64,000 nucleotides of DNA, taken from Leucobacter chinensis. GTDB taxonomy: Bacteria; Actinomycetota; Actinomycetes; Actinomycetales; Microbacteriaceae. The notes beneath the pieces are model-generated. The model had not been told where the DNA came from. It did not search any database and saw nothing but the letters and a program-made list of their open reading frames with translations. A program made the translations under genes and the position numbers. Position 1 is the stretch's first letter. Each line of letters begins with the position of its first letter. The stretch covers positions 248,001 to 312,000 of the forward strand of contig NZ_JAHQZR010000001.1 of the NCBI RefSeq assembly GCF_019049105.1, written 5' to 3'. Of the stretch, positions 17,743 to 25,239 are shown one piece after another.

Positions 17743-17773
17743 TTGATACTTTTTTAAGAAAAATAGGTAAACT
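17743..17773 (+). promoter_or_regulatory. Promoter of the secreted lysozyme-fold gene
   Basis: TTGATA (17743-17748) and TAAACT (17768-17773) with a 19-base AT-rich spacer. The +1 would fall very near the GTG at 17783. Confidence 0.45.
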
Positions 17774-17782
17774 GTCTTCATT

Positions 17783-18400
17783 GTGTCTGTCTCAGTAAAA
17801 ACTTCAGCATCATCACCCTTCATGCACCGTCTGCGCTACGGGCTCACGTTTGGCTCGGTTATTGCGCTGTTCGGCATGGTGGCGATTGCGCCACAGCTTT
17901 CATGGTCGAGCGAACCTGAGGTATCTGCGCTGTATCAGCCAGGCGAGGTGCCAACGCAAGAGGCCATTGCCGCTGCGAGTGCCGAGGCCGAGCACTATCT
18001 TGCGGCCCTCGAAGTTGAGACGCTCCCTGAGCCAGAACCAGAACCGGAGCCGGAGCCCGAAGAAGAAGTCACCGAAGCTCAACAGCCCTCGATTGCGGCT
18101 CCGATTCCAACCTACAGCGGGGGCGGATCACCGGAGGCCTGGATGACCGCCGCCGGTATCGCACCCGAAAACTGGGGCTACGTTGACTTCATTGCTTCGC
18201 GCGAGAGCGGCTGGAATCCTAACGCTACGAACGCTTCTTCAGGAGCGTGCGGTCTCATCCAGGCATACCCCTGCAGCAAGGTTCCTGGCGGCGGCTACGA
18301 CCCCGTTGCAAACCTGACTTGGGCCGAGGGCTACGCCGTCGGCCGCTACGGGAGCTGGGAGAGCGCCTACGCTTTCTGGTCATCGAACCACTGGTGGTGA
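17783..18400 (+). CDS. Secreted transglycosylase/aggregation-promoting-factor-like protein
   Basis: A 205-residue protein with an N-terminal membrane or signal segment (about residues 18-40), a repetitive PEPEPE spacer that would cross the wall (around residues 78-92), and a C-terminal lysozyme-like domain. That domain has the pattern YVDFIASRESGWNP, in which the Glu is the presumed general acid, then GACGLIQAYPCSKVP and a terminal YAFWSSNHWW. Such proteins cut or bind peptidoglycan at the cell surface. The GTG start at 17783 is taken from the promoter distance; ATG 17822 is an alternative. Confidence 0.75.
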   Translation: MSVSVKTSASSPFMHRLRYGLTFGSVIALFGMVAIAPQLSWSSEPEVSALYQPGEVPTQEAIAAASAEAEHYLAALEVETLPEPEPEPEPEPEEEVTEAQQPSIAAPIPTYSGGGSPEAWMTAAGIAPENWGYVDFIASRESGWNPNATNASSGACGLIQAYPCSKVPGGGYDPVANLTWAEGYAVGRYGSWESAYAFWSSNHWW

Positions 18401-18407
18401 TTTAGCG

Positions 18408-18692
18408 GTGGCGAGAAAAAACCGTCGCCGCCCAGTAACCCCCAAAGGAGACGTTGAGCGTCTCTCGTACGGCGGGGCGAGCAAAGTGGTGAAGCGGGGC
18501 AGGGAGTGGTTCGTGCGTGAGGTTCCTGCTCACCGCGCCGAAAAAGAATACCGGTGCCCAGACTGCGGTCAGTCAATTGCCCGTGGTCAGGCGCACGTCG
18601 TGGCATGGAGTGCGGAGCACATCTTTGGCGATGGGGCAGCAGTGACCGAACGACGGCACTGGCACGCCCACTGCTGGCGAATCAGTTCATAA
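18408..18692 (+). CDS. Small conserved zinc-finger-like protein (often labelled ATP/GTP-binding)
   Basis: A 94-residue basic protein starting with GTG seven bases after the previous stop. It carries CPDCGQ near residue 50 and HWHAHCW at the C-terminus, a Cys2/His-Cys set that could bind zinc like a half HNH or treble-clef finger. Homologues are widespread in actinobacteria, where they are labelled ATP/GTP-binding without support from a P-loop; none is visible here. It converges with the RNase H gene. Function is unknown. Confidence 0.65.
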   Translation: MARKNRRRPVTPKGDVERLSYGGASKVVKRGREWFVREVPAHRAEKEYRCPDCGQSIARGQAHVVAWSAEHIFGDGAAVTERRHWHAHCWRISS

Positions 18693-18704
18693 CTGTCTGC
18701 TCGA

Positions 18705-19631
18705 CTAAGATTCCTGCCAGAAACGAAGTAGCCAGACGTCGGTATCGCGCACCCAGAGGGCACTCTGAACGGGCTCGCGCGACGCTGAACCGATGCGCAG
18801 CGATTGTGCGACGCCCGGGGCGATGTCGTGTGTCTCGATGTCGCGCTGTGTGCTGAGGCCAGAACCGGTCGTCGCGTGATCGACAAATTCCCGGGCCGTG
18901 AGCGCGCGTTCTGCTCCCGAGACGATGGCGTTCATGCTGGGGTGCAGCAGTGCGCGGATCGCGGCGCGGTCGCGGCGCTCGCACGCCACTCGCAGCCGAG
19001 CGTCAGCCGAAACGATTGCTGACTGGGTTTCAGCGCCCGGTGAGCTCTGCTGTGGTTCAGCGCTTTCGAAGAGGTCGAAGAGCGAGGGAGGGGCAATGTC
19101 TGGGGTCGCGTTCTCTTCTTGATCTCGGGTTTCGGCCGCGTCGTGATCCGCCTCGGTCTTTGACTGGTCCCGCGAGAAGCCGGGGCCGGTGTTCGGAGCT
19201 GTGCCGCGCTGAAAAGCGGTTGCGACGTCACGCGCGAGGTCATCGACGCGCTCGTTGAGACGGTGTCCCGCGTGACCCTTTACCCACTCGAAGGTGACCT
19301 TGCGGCCGCGCAACGCTTCGTCGAGCTGTTCGAGCAGCTCACGGTTTAAGACAGGCTTGCCGTCAGACTTCTTCCAACCTTTGCGTTTCCACCCGGGCAT
19401 CCATTTTGTGAGCGAATTGATGACGTACTGGGAATCACAGAGCACGTGCAGCGGTTCATTCGTGGCAGCTGTCTCTGTGAGCAGCGAGAGAACGGCCATG
19501 AGCTCGGCCTGGTTATTTGTGGCGTGTTTCCACCCTCCTGCCATCCAGTTCTGCTCATCGATGTACCAGGCCCATCCAGCGGCTCCCGGGTTGCCGAGTG
19601 CCGAGCCATCGGCCGCTGCCACGATCGTCAT
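18705..19631 (-). CDS. rnhA: Ribonuclease HI with C-terminal NTF2/SnoaL-like domain
   Basis: Residues 1-140 form a canonical type 1 RNase H, which cuts the RNA strand of RNA-DNA hybrids. The catalytic acids are in DGSALGNPG, NNQAELMAV, LCDSQYVINSLTKW and NERVDDLAR. After a charged linker (about 140-200) the C-terminal ~105 residues look like a DUF4440/SnoaL-type cone fold (CERRDRAAIRALLHPSMNAI ... SALWVRDTDVWLLRFWQES), so the protein is twice the usual size. The start follows GGAGTAAATC, and a TACAGT hexamer lies about 20 bases upstream. Confidence 0.85.
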   Translation of the reverse strand: MTIVAAADGSALGNPGAAGWAWYIDEQNWMAGGWKHATNNQAELMAVLSLLTETAATNEPLHVLCDSQYVINSLTKWMPGWKRKGWKKSDGKPVLNRELLEQLDEALRGRKVTFEWVKGHAGHRLNERVDDLARDVATAFQRGTAPNTGPGFSRDQSKTEADHDAAETRDQEENATPDIAPPSLFDLFESAEPQQSSPGAETQSAIVSADARLRVACERRDRAAIRALLHPSMNAIVSGAERALTAREFVDHATTGSGLSTQRDIETHDIAPGVAQSLRIGSASREPVQSALWVRDTDVWLLRFWQES

Positions 19632-19819
19632 GATTTACTCCATTCGCGCTCACTGTACAAAAGCGATCCATCAGTTATTGTAGGAGTGATTGCAGAAGGT
19701 TTCGGGGAGGCGGTTCAACGGGTGTACGGGTGGGGGAGTGGTTATGCCGTCGTAGGCGCGCACACTCGCGCCATTGCTTGCGTCGATGAACCGCTCATGA
19801 ACGTCGTAGGGCACTAGCG

Positions 19820-21865
19820 ATGCCCGCTTCGAGGCTCGTGCGCCGCCGCCAGGTGCTCCTGCGCACGCTCGCACCACTGCGCAGCTCAGCAGAGAGCGAC
19901 CGGAGCGTCTTCTGGGCAATCACGGGGCTCAATGCGCTGTGGTTACTCGTTACGGTTCTGTGCGACGTGCTCATGAACTGGCAGGGCATGACCGATAATC
20001 CGGCCGAGATTGTGGTTTCGATTGTCTCGGGCGTGTTGGCGGTGGTGTGGATCGCTGCCGCACTCATTCTCAAAGAGCGGTTCCCGAAGTGGGCGGGTGC
20101 CCTCGGTTTCTTCTTCGTCATTGGCGCGCTCGTCGCCAACCTCGTCTTCGGTGACACACCGGTTTTCGCGAGTACGGCACTGCATATTTTGCCAGCGATC
20201 GTCATGTATCTCGGGTGGTTTTGGCCACCGCGCCACGCTTGGACGATGTTTCTCGGTTCGGTGATGGTTATCGGGGTTGGCGTATGGCTGAGCCCTGCGG
20301 TGGGCAAGAGCGCGATATTGACCCCAGCGATTGCGCTGTACACGCTGTGCATTATGGGACTCGCGTTCATTTTGGCTTCGTACCTCAGAACAAACATGAA
20401 GCTCGCGGCGCACACCGACTCGCTCACACAAACGCTGAATAGTCGAGGAACCCAGGTGCGGCTGGCGAGCGAGTTTTCACGTGCTGAGAGAAACCAGGAA
20501 CCGTTGACAGTTGTGCTCATTGATTTGGACGGATTCAAACAGCTTAACGACACCTACGGGCACCCGTATGGTGACAGCATTCTTGCCACGAGCGCTCAGC
20601 ATTGGCGAGACACAGTGCGCTCGTACGACACGATTGGTCGTGTCGGTGGCGACGAGTTTCTCTTCATCTTTCCACGCACGACGGCGGGCGAGGCCTTGCA
20701 GGTGCTCAACCGTCTTCAGATGAATGCGGTGCATTCCTGGTCTTGGGGACTCAGCGAAAAACGCGACGGTGACTCGGTTGAGACGCTCCTTGAACGTGCC
20801 GATGCGAGACTCTATGAAAAGAAGCTGTCGAGGCCAAGAAAACCAGACGGCCGGCTGATAACGGGACCCGTCGATATTCCTGAGCAGGGCACGGTAAAAC
20901 CGCCGAGAAAGCACCGCTTTAGGCTGCCACGCCAAACCTCGTTCTCGATTATGAGCGCGACGCTCGGGTTCTTTGTTCTCGTTCCCGTCACCGTGGGCAC
21001 GCTCATCAACCCTCCCGAAGTGCACGGTGGGCTCCTCTGGCTCACGCTCTCGGCGTGTGCGCTGTCGCTCGTTTCGATCGTTCTTCCGCTCTGGTTTGGC
21101 AACCGGTATCCTGCGAAAGCTTGTTTCTGGACGGCCGCCGTGTTGCTCAGCTTCATGGTTGTCTCGGCGCTTCTCGTTGAGTCAACGACACACGGCATCG
21201 CGCTCCTGTATGCGACCTCGCTTGTGGCGCTCTACCTCGGTACTTTTTCAGGGACAAAGGCCTCTCGAGGGCTGCTTATCTCGGGGCTTCTATTGCTCGG
21301 TTTGCCGCTTCTGCTCGAGAGCAGTCTCGACGGCAACACTGTCGAGCAACGCCTCATTGCGACTGCTGTCATTTACGGCGCGATCGTGTACTGCATTCTC
21401 TTCGAACTCAGCTCGTACCTTTACAGCAGGTCGCGAGCCTTTGTCGAACATGATTCGCTCACCGGCGCGCTCAACCGACACGGCCTCGCTGCGTATGGCT
21501 TCAACGAGTTAGCCCGTGCCGAACGAGCCGGATACCCACTCTCGGCCGTTATGCTCGACTGCATTAGCTTTAAACAGGTGAACGACTCAGGGGGCCACTC
21601 GGCAGGCAACCGTGTGCTTAAAGCCGTAACCCAACACTTCACGATGAACCTCGGGCCAGAAGACATTTTCGTGCGCCTGGGAGGTGATGAGTTCTTTGTG
21701 CTCGTGCCATATTTGAGGGTTGATGAGGCAGAGCAGAAAATTCGCCGCATCTTGCTGACCGGGCCAATTGGCATGCACGTTGGTGTGACTGATTTTCGGC
21801 CCGGAGATACCGTTGACACGCTCATTGCGAGAGCCGACGACGTGCTGTTCTCGACGCCCTCATAA
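19820..21865 (+). CDS. Tandem membrane-GGDEF protein, two diguanylate cyclase modules
   Basis: A 681-residue protein built of two complete modules, each with six membrane helices followed by a GGDEF domain: helices about 31-188 with GGDEF at 276-280, then helices about 376-535 with GGDEF at 621-625. GGDEF domains make cyclic di-GMP from two GTP. The first has the metal Asp235, Asn243 and an RxxD inhibitory site (RSYD, 267-270). The second keeps Asp580 and Asn588 but reads DCIS where the first has DLDG, and its I-site Arg is Gly612. Both keep the N-terminal DSLT helix motif. No EAL or PilZ gene is in the window. Confidence 0.88.
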   Translation: MPASRLVRRRQVLLRTLAPLRSSAESDRSVFWAITGLNALWLLVTVLCDVLMNWQGMTDNPAEIVVSIVSGVLAVVWIAAALILKERFPKWAGALGFFFVIGALVANLVFGDTPVFASTALHILPAIVMYLGWFWPPRHAWTMFLGSVMVIGVGVWLSPAVGKSAILTPAIALYTLCIMGLAFILASYLRTNMKLAAHTDSLTQTLNSRGTQVRLASEFSRAERNQEPLTVVLIDLDGFKQLNDTYGHPYGDSILATSAQHWRDTVRSYDTIGRVGGDEFLFIFPRTTAGEALQVLNRLQMNAVHSWSWGLSEKRDGDSVETLLERADARLYEKKLSRPRKPDGRLITGPVDIPEQGTVKPPRKHRFRLPRQTSFSIMSATLGFFVLVPVTVGTLINPPEVHGGLLWLTLSACALSLVSIVLPLWFGNRYPAKACFWTAAVLLSFMVVSALLVESTTHGIALLYATSLVALYLGTFSGTKASRGLLISGLLLLGLPLLLESSLDGNTVEQRLIATAVIYGAIVYCILFELSSYLYSRSRAFVEHDSLTGALNRHGLAAYGFNELARAERAGYPLSAVMLDCISFKQVNDSGGHSAGNRVLKAVTQHFTMNLGPEDIFVRLGGDEFFVLVPYLRVDEAEQKIRRILLTGPIGMHVGVTDFRPGDTVDTLIARADDVLFSTPS

Positions 21866-21888
21866 CACGCGATCCACGGGTAAAATGG

Positions 21889-21921
21889 AGGGGCCGGGAA
21901 CGCTTTCGCGGCCCGGCCCCT
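21889..21921. terminator. Hairpin between convergent genes
   Basis: AGGGGCCGGG and CCCGGCCCCT arms with a 13-base loop that itself can pair CGC/GCG. It lies between the GGDEF gene and the Scy-like gene. Confidence 0.65.
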
Positions 21922-21941
21922 GATGCACCTGCTTCGCGCTC

Positions 21942-24900
21942 TTAGCGCTCCTCGGCGTCGCCCTCGTTCGTTTCGACGGGCACTTCAATGCTCGATGAAG
22001 CATCGGTGCTCATGCGGGTTGCGTTACCGATAACCTCACCCAGGCTTTCGAAGTAGCGTGCGACCGCGACACGTTCGACCTTGAGCTGGGCCATGCGGTC
22101 TTCGGCATCGGCGAGTACCTTCGCAGCGCGGTCAGCAGCTGAATCGTACGTGGTTCGTGCCCGTTGTTCGGCCTCTGCAATGATGCTCGTGGCACGCTGC
22201 TGAGCCTGAAGCTCGATGTCTTGCGCCACCTTGGTGGTGCGAAGTCTCGTGGCTTCGAGCTCGTCGCGCTGTGAGGCAAGCAACACCGTTAGCGAGTTGA
22301 GCTGCTCACGCGCCTCGGCGAGCTCGTGTTCAGCTGCCTGTGTGGCCTCATCGTAACGCTCCTTGAGCTGTTGCTCAGTTTCAGCGATCTTCTGCGTGAC
22401 CGCGGCGCCGTTCGTGCGGTGAAGGGCCTCGATCTCTTCGCGCACGGTTCGTTCGTAGGCTTCAAACTCCTGGCGCTCGTGGGCGAGCGCCTCTTGCTGC
22501 GATGTGCGGGCAGCCTCAAGTTCAGCTTCGGTTTGTGCTGTAAGCAGAGCGGCCTGTTCGACTGCGGCACGCACGATCTCGTCATGCTCGAATGTGCGCT
22601 GCTGTTTGGCTTGCTCGTTTTCTCTCGTGATCTCTGCGCGGTGCGCTTCGAGTTCACTCGCGATCACACGCTCGTGCTCGGTGCGCTTGAGCGTGAGTTC
22701 GGCGTCGAGATCAGAGATGAGGCGGTCTCGTTCTTCAGCCTGCGCCGCCTCGTCGATCGCGCGCTTTGCCGCGTGCTCGTCTCGATCCTGCTGCAACTCG
22801 GCAGCGAGTTGGTCGCGTTCATCTTGGAGACGTTGTTGGTGGGTGCGCAGTTCGAGCGCAAGCTGTGTCTGCTGGGCAACACGCTCGTCTTCAAGCGTCG
22901 TCGCGAGCTCAGCGGTTTCGCGTTCGACACGCGCCTCGTGTGAAGCAAGCTCGGTGGCGATACGGGTTTCGTGTTCGCTGCGCTCGCGCTCAACAGAGGC
23001 GGTATGGGCAGCGAGTTCAGAGGCAATCCTGGCATTGTGAGCAGAGAGTTCTGACTGCAGCATCGCTTCGTGCTCGGCGCGACCAAGTTCGATGGCCTCG
23101 TCATATTGAGCTCGCTCAGAAGCGAGGCGGCGTTCGTGAGCCTCGCGCTCTGCGGTAATGCGGTTGTCATGCTCGGTCTGGCTCGTCGTGAGCGAGAGCT
23201 CGTGGGCTTCGCGCTCGTTAGCAATCGAGGTCGCGTGCTCGGTTCGCTCGGTGCGAAGAGCGAGGTCATGCGCCTCTTGTTCGGTAGCGATGCGTTCTTC
23301 GTGCGCAGCCCGTTCAGAAGCGATGCTCTGCTCGTGCTCGGCACGCTCGGTGGTGAGCGCCTCGTCGTGGGCGGCTCGTTCTTCGGCGAGCGATGCATCA
23401 TGCGTCTCACGTTCGGCGAGCAGGGTCGCTTCGTGGGCCTCCCGCTCTGACTTGATCGCAGCGTCGTGAGCCTCACGCTCAGACGCGATTGTTGACTCGT
23501 GAGCCTCTCGTTCGGCAGCGATGGCTCGTTCGTGGGTTTCACGCTCACGAACGAGACGAGCTTCGTGGCGCTCGTACTCGGTGATAATGCGTGTGTCGTG
23601 ATCTTCACGCTCGGTTGCGAGAGCGCGGTCGTGCACCTCGCGCTCGCTCGTGAGCGCGGTATTATGTGCTTCTCGTTCTGCGGCAATGGCGTTTTCGTGT
23701 GCGTTGCGTTCACTCTCGAGGGCCTCGTCGTGGTGCGCGCGTTCACGTTCAAGGGTGGCGGCGTGTTTCTCGAGAGCTGAAGCAATTTCGGCTCGGTGCT
23801 CATCTCGTTCGCTCGTGAGCTGAGCCGTGTGTGCGGCGAGCTCGCGGGCAAGCTTTTCACGCTGGAGCTCGGCCTCATCAAGGAGCGCCTGATCGTGCTC
23901 TTCGCGGCTGAGGAAGAGACGTTCTTCATGCTGGTCTTGAATGTGCTTGCGCGTGAGCGTGGCCTGTTGGGCGAGGGCTTCGAGCTGTTGCTCGTGTGCA
24001 GCACGTTCAACTTCGACTGCCCGCGTTGCGTTCGCTTGCAGTGCGACGAGCTTAAGTTCCTGTGCCTCGGCCTCGGCCGCGAGGTGCTGCTCGTGCTCTG
24101 CTCGCTCCTGTTGGAGGGCGGCGGCGTGCTGTTCTCGTTCGCTCTTGATGCGTTCGCGCAGCGAGTCGGCCTCGGCATTAAAAGCGAGAGTGCGTGCCTC
24201 GTGCGACGATTCGAGCGCGTGTGTGCGCTCAGCGTGTTCCTGCTCAAGGGCAGCCTTTTGGTCGGCCTGCTCTCGAGCGAAAGTTGCACGGGCGGTTGCG
24301 ATTTCTTCGCGCAGCTCAGCTTTCTCACGGTCAAATGCGCGCTGCTGCTCGTCGCGGTCTTGCTCGAAGCTCGCGCGGGCGCTGCTCGTCTCTGAGTGCA
24401 GAGCAGCCGCTTCTTCGCGAGCCGCCGTGAGGAGCTGCTTTGCTTCGTTGTGCGCTTTCGCTATCAGCGCCTGTGTCTCCCGATCGGTTCGCTCATTCAG
24501 GAGTCGTGCTTCAGACTGCGCAGAGTTCAATAGGTTCGCTGCCCGCGCCTCGGCCTCTTCGACGAGGGTGTCGTAGCGTTCCTGGAGTTCCTTTCGTTGC
24601 TCATCGGCCTGCTGCTGCACCGAGGCGAGGAGCTCGTCTGACTGTGCCTGTGCGCCACTCACGAGCTCATCAGCGGTCTTCTGGGCCTGCTGCAGGAGGC
24701 GCTGTGACTCAGCTTCAGATTGTGAACGCAAACGCTCAGCATCGAGTTCTGACTCGGCGATGAGTCGTGTGGCATGGTCTTCTGCCAGCTGTAGGCTCTT
24801 TTCGACGCGCAGGCCAAGCCCGCTGTAGCCGGTTGCCCCGAGCTCTTCGACCTGCTCCTGCAGCTCGGCGATGAGCGACACTTGCTCTTCGTTTGTTGCT

Positions 24901-25046
24901 CCCAGCGATTCATGCGCTTCACGAAGCTGCTGCACATGCGAGGTGAGCTCAGCGATGTTGGCTTCGAGTGAAGCGACCGCCTGATCGACCTCCTGCCGGC
25001 GGTACCCGCGAACAGCAGTGGTGAAGTTGTGGGGCGTTGCGGTCAA
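21942..25046 (-). CDS. Giant Scy/FilP-like coiled-coil polarity protein with DivIVA head
   Basis: A 1034-residue, almost entirely coiled-coil protein. The start is TTG at 25046 behind AGAGGA. Residues 1-35 carry a DivIVA-type head (AVRGYRRQEVDQAVASLEANI). Residues about 90-215 are a heptad-like Gln/Ala/Glu region, and 307-802 follow an 11-residue (hendecad) period with consensus A-I-A-x-E-R-E-A-H-E-x. The C-terminal part (about 930-1000) returns to Ala/Glu coiled coil resembling cell-division DivIVA tails. Scy and FilP of Streptomyces are polar cytoskeletal scaffolds with hendecad repeats. The context, near a multi-head DivIVA protein, supports a polar-growth role. Confidence 0.8.
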   Translation of the reverse strand: MTATPHNFTTAVRGYRRQEVDQAVASLEANIAELTSHVQQLREAHESLGATNEEQVSLIAELQEQVEELGATGYSGLGLRVEKSLQLAEDHATRLIAESELDAERLRSQSEAESQRLLQQAQKTADELVSGAQAQSDELLASVQQQADEQRKELQERYDTLVEEAEARAANLLNSAQSEARLLNERTDRETQALIAKAHNEAKQLLTAAREEAAALHSETSSARASFEQDRDEQQRAFDREKAELREEIATARATFAREQADQKAALEQEHAERTHALESSHEARTLAFNAEADSLRERIKSEREQHAAALQQERAEHEQHLAAEAEAQELKLVALQANATRAVEVERAAHEQQLEALAQQATLTRKHIQDQHEERLFLSREEHDQALLDEAELQREKLARELAAHTAQLTSERDEHRAEIASALEKHAATLERERAHHDEALESERNAHENAIAAEREAHNTALTSEREVHDRALATEREDHDTRIITEYERHEARLVRERETHERAIAAEREAHESTIASEREAHDAAIKSEREAHEATLLAERETHDASLAEERAAHDEALTTERAEHEQSIASERAAHEERIATEQEAHDLALRTERTEHATSIANEREAHELSLTTSQTEHDNRITAEREAHERRLASERAQYDEAIELGRAEHEAMLQSELSAHNARIASELAAHTASVERERSEHETRIATELASHEARVERETAELATTLEDERVAQQTQLALELRTHQQRLQDERDQLAAELQQDRDEHAAKRAIDEAAQAEERDRLISDLDAELTLKRTEHERVIASELEAHRAEITRENEQAKQQRTFEHDEIVRAAVEQAALLTAQTEAELEAARTSQQEALAHERQEFEAYERTVREEIEALHRTNGAAVTQKIAETEQQLKERYDEATQAAEHELAEAREQLNSLTVLLASQRDELEATRLRTTKVAQDIELQAQQRATSIIAEAEQRARTTYDSAADRAAKVLADAEDRMAQLKVERVAVARYFESLGEVIGNATRMSTDASSSIEVPVETNEGDAEER
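22641..24128 (-). repeat. Hendecad (33-bp) tandem coding repeat with histidine in register
   Basis: Residues 307-802 of the coiled-coil protein contain 46 successive positions spaced by eleven, and histidine occupies 36 of them. The run from residue 406 to 637 (bases 23136-23831) has 22 consecutive histidines without a break. The DNA copies are diverged 33-bp units, so this is a protein-level repeat, not a CRISPR or recent expansion. Confidence 0.9.
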
Positions 25047-25239
25047 TCTTTTATCCTCTGTTTGATCGGCGGTGGCCGCTCAGGCGACCGCGCACAGGAG
25101 GCTCAGAAGAGCCTGTAGCGAATATGTCACGTTCAGACAAGAATAAAGGATACCGCCTAGAATAGTGTGCATTATGGCGCCTCGCGCTCTGACATACACT
25201 TCTCTTTAACGTTATGGCGCAAAACGGAACAGGAGCCGC

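Noticed and set aside
18030-18075. GAA/CCG-rich repeat considered as a DNA repeat element
   Set aside because: It is simply the codon run for the PEPEPE wall-spanning spacer of the secreted protein.
19687-19817. 43-codon ORF between rnhA and the GGDEF gene
   Set aside because: No usable ribosome site or matching -10 spacing and no recognisable similarity; a short leader cannot be excluded, but support is too weak.
23136-23831. Regular 33-bp periodicity considered as a CRISPR array
   Set aside because: Units are diverged, contiguous without spacers, and in frame with the hendecad protein repeat; there are no cas genes.
22664-24334. Long open frames inside the coiled-coil gene on both strands (up to 556 codons)
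   Set aside because: They are shadows of the 33-bp periodic, stop-poor coding repeat; their products are low-complexity Ser/Arg or Cys-rich sequences, while the 1034-residue frame has a sensible coiled-coil pattern and a DivIVA head.
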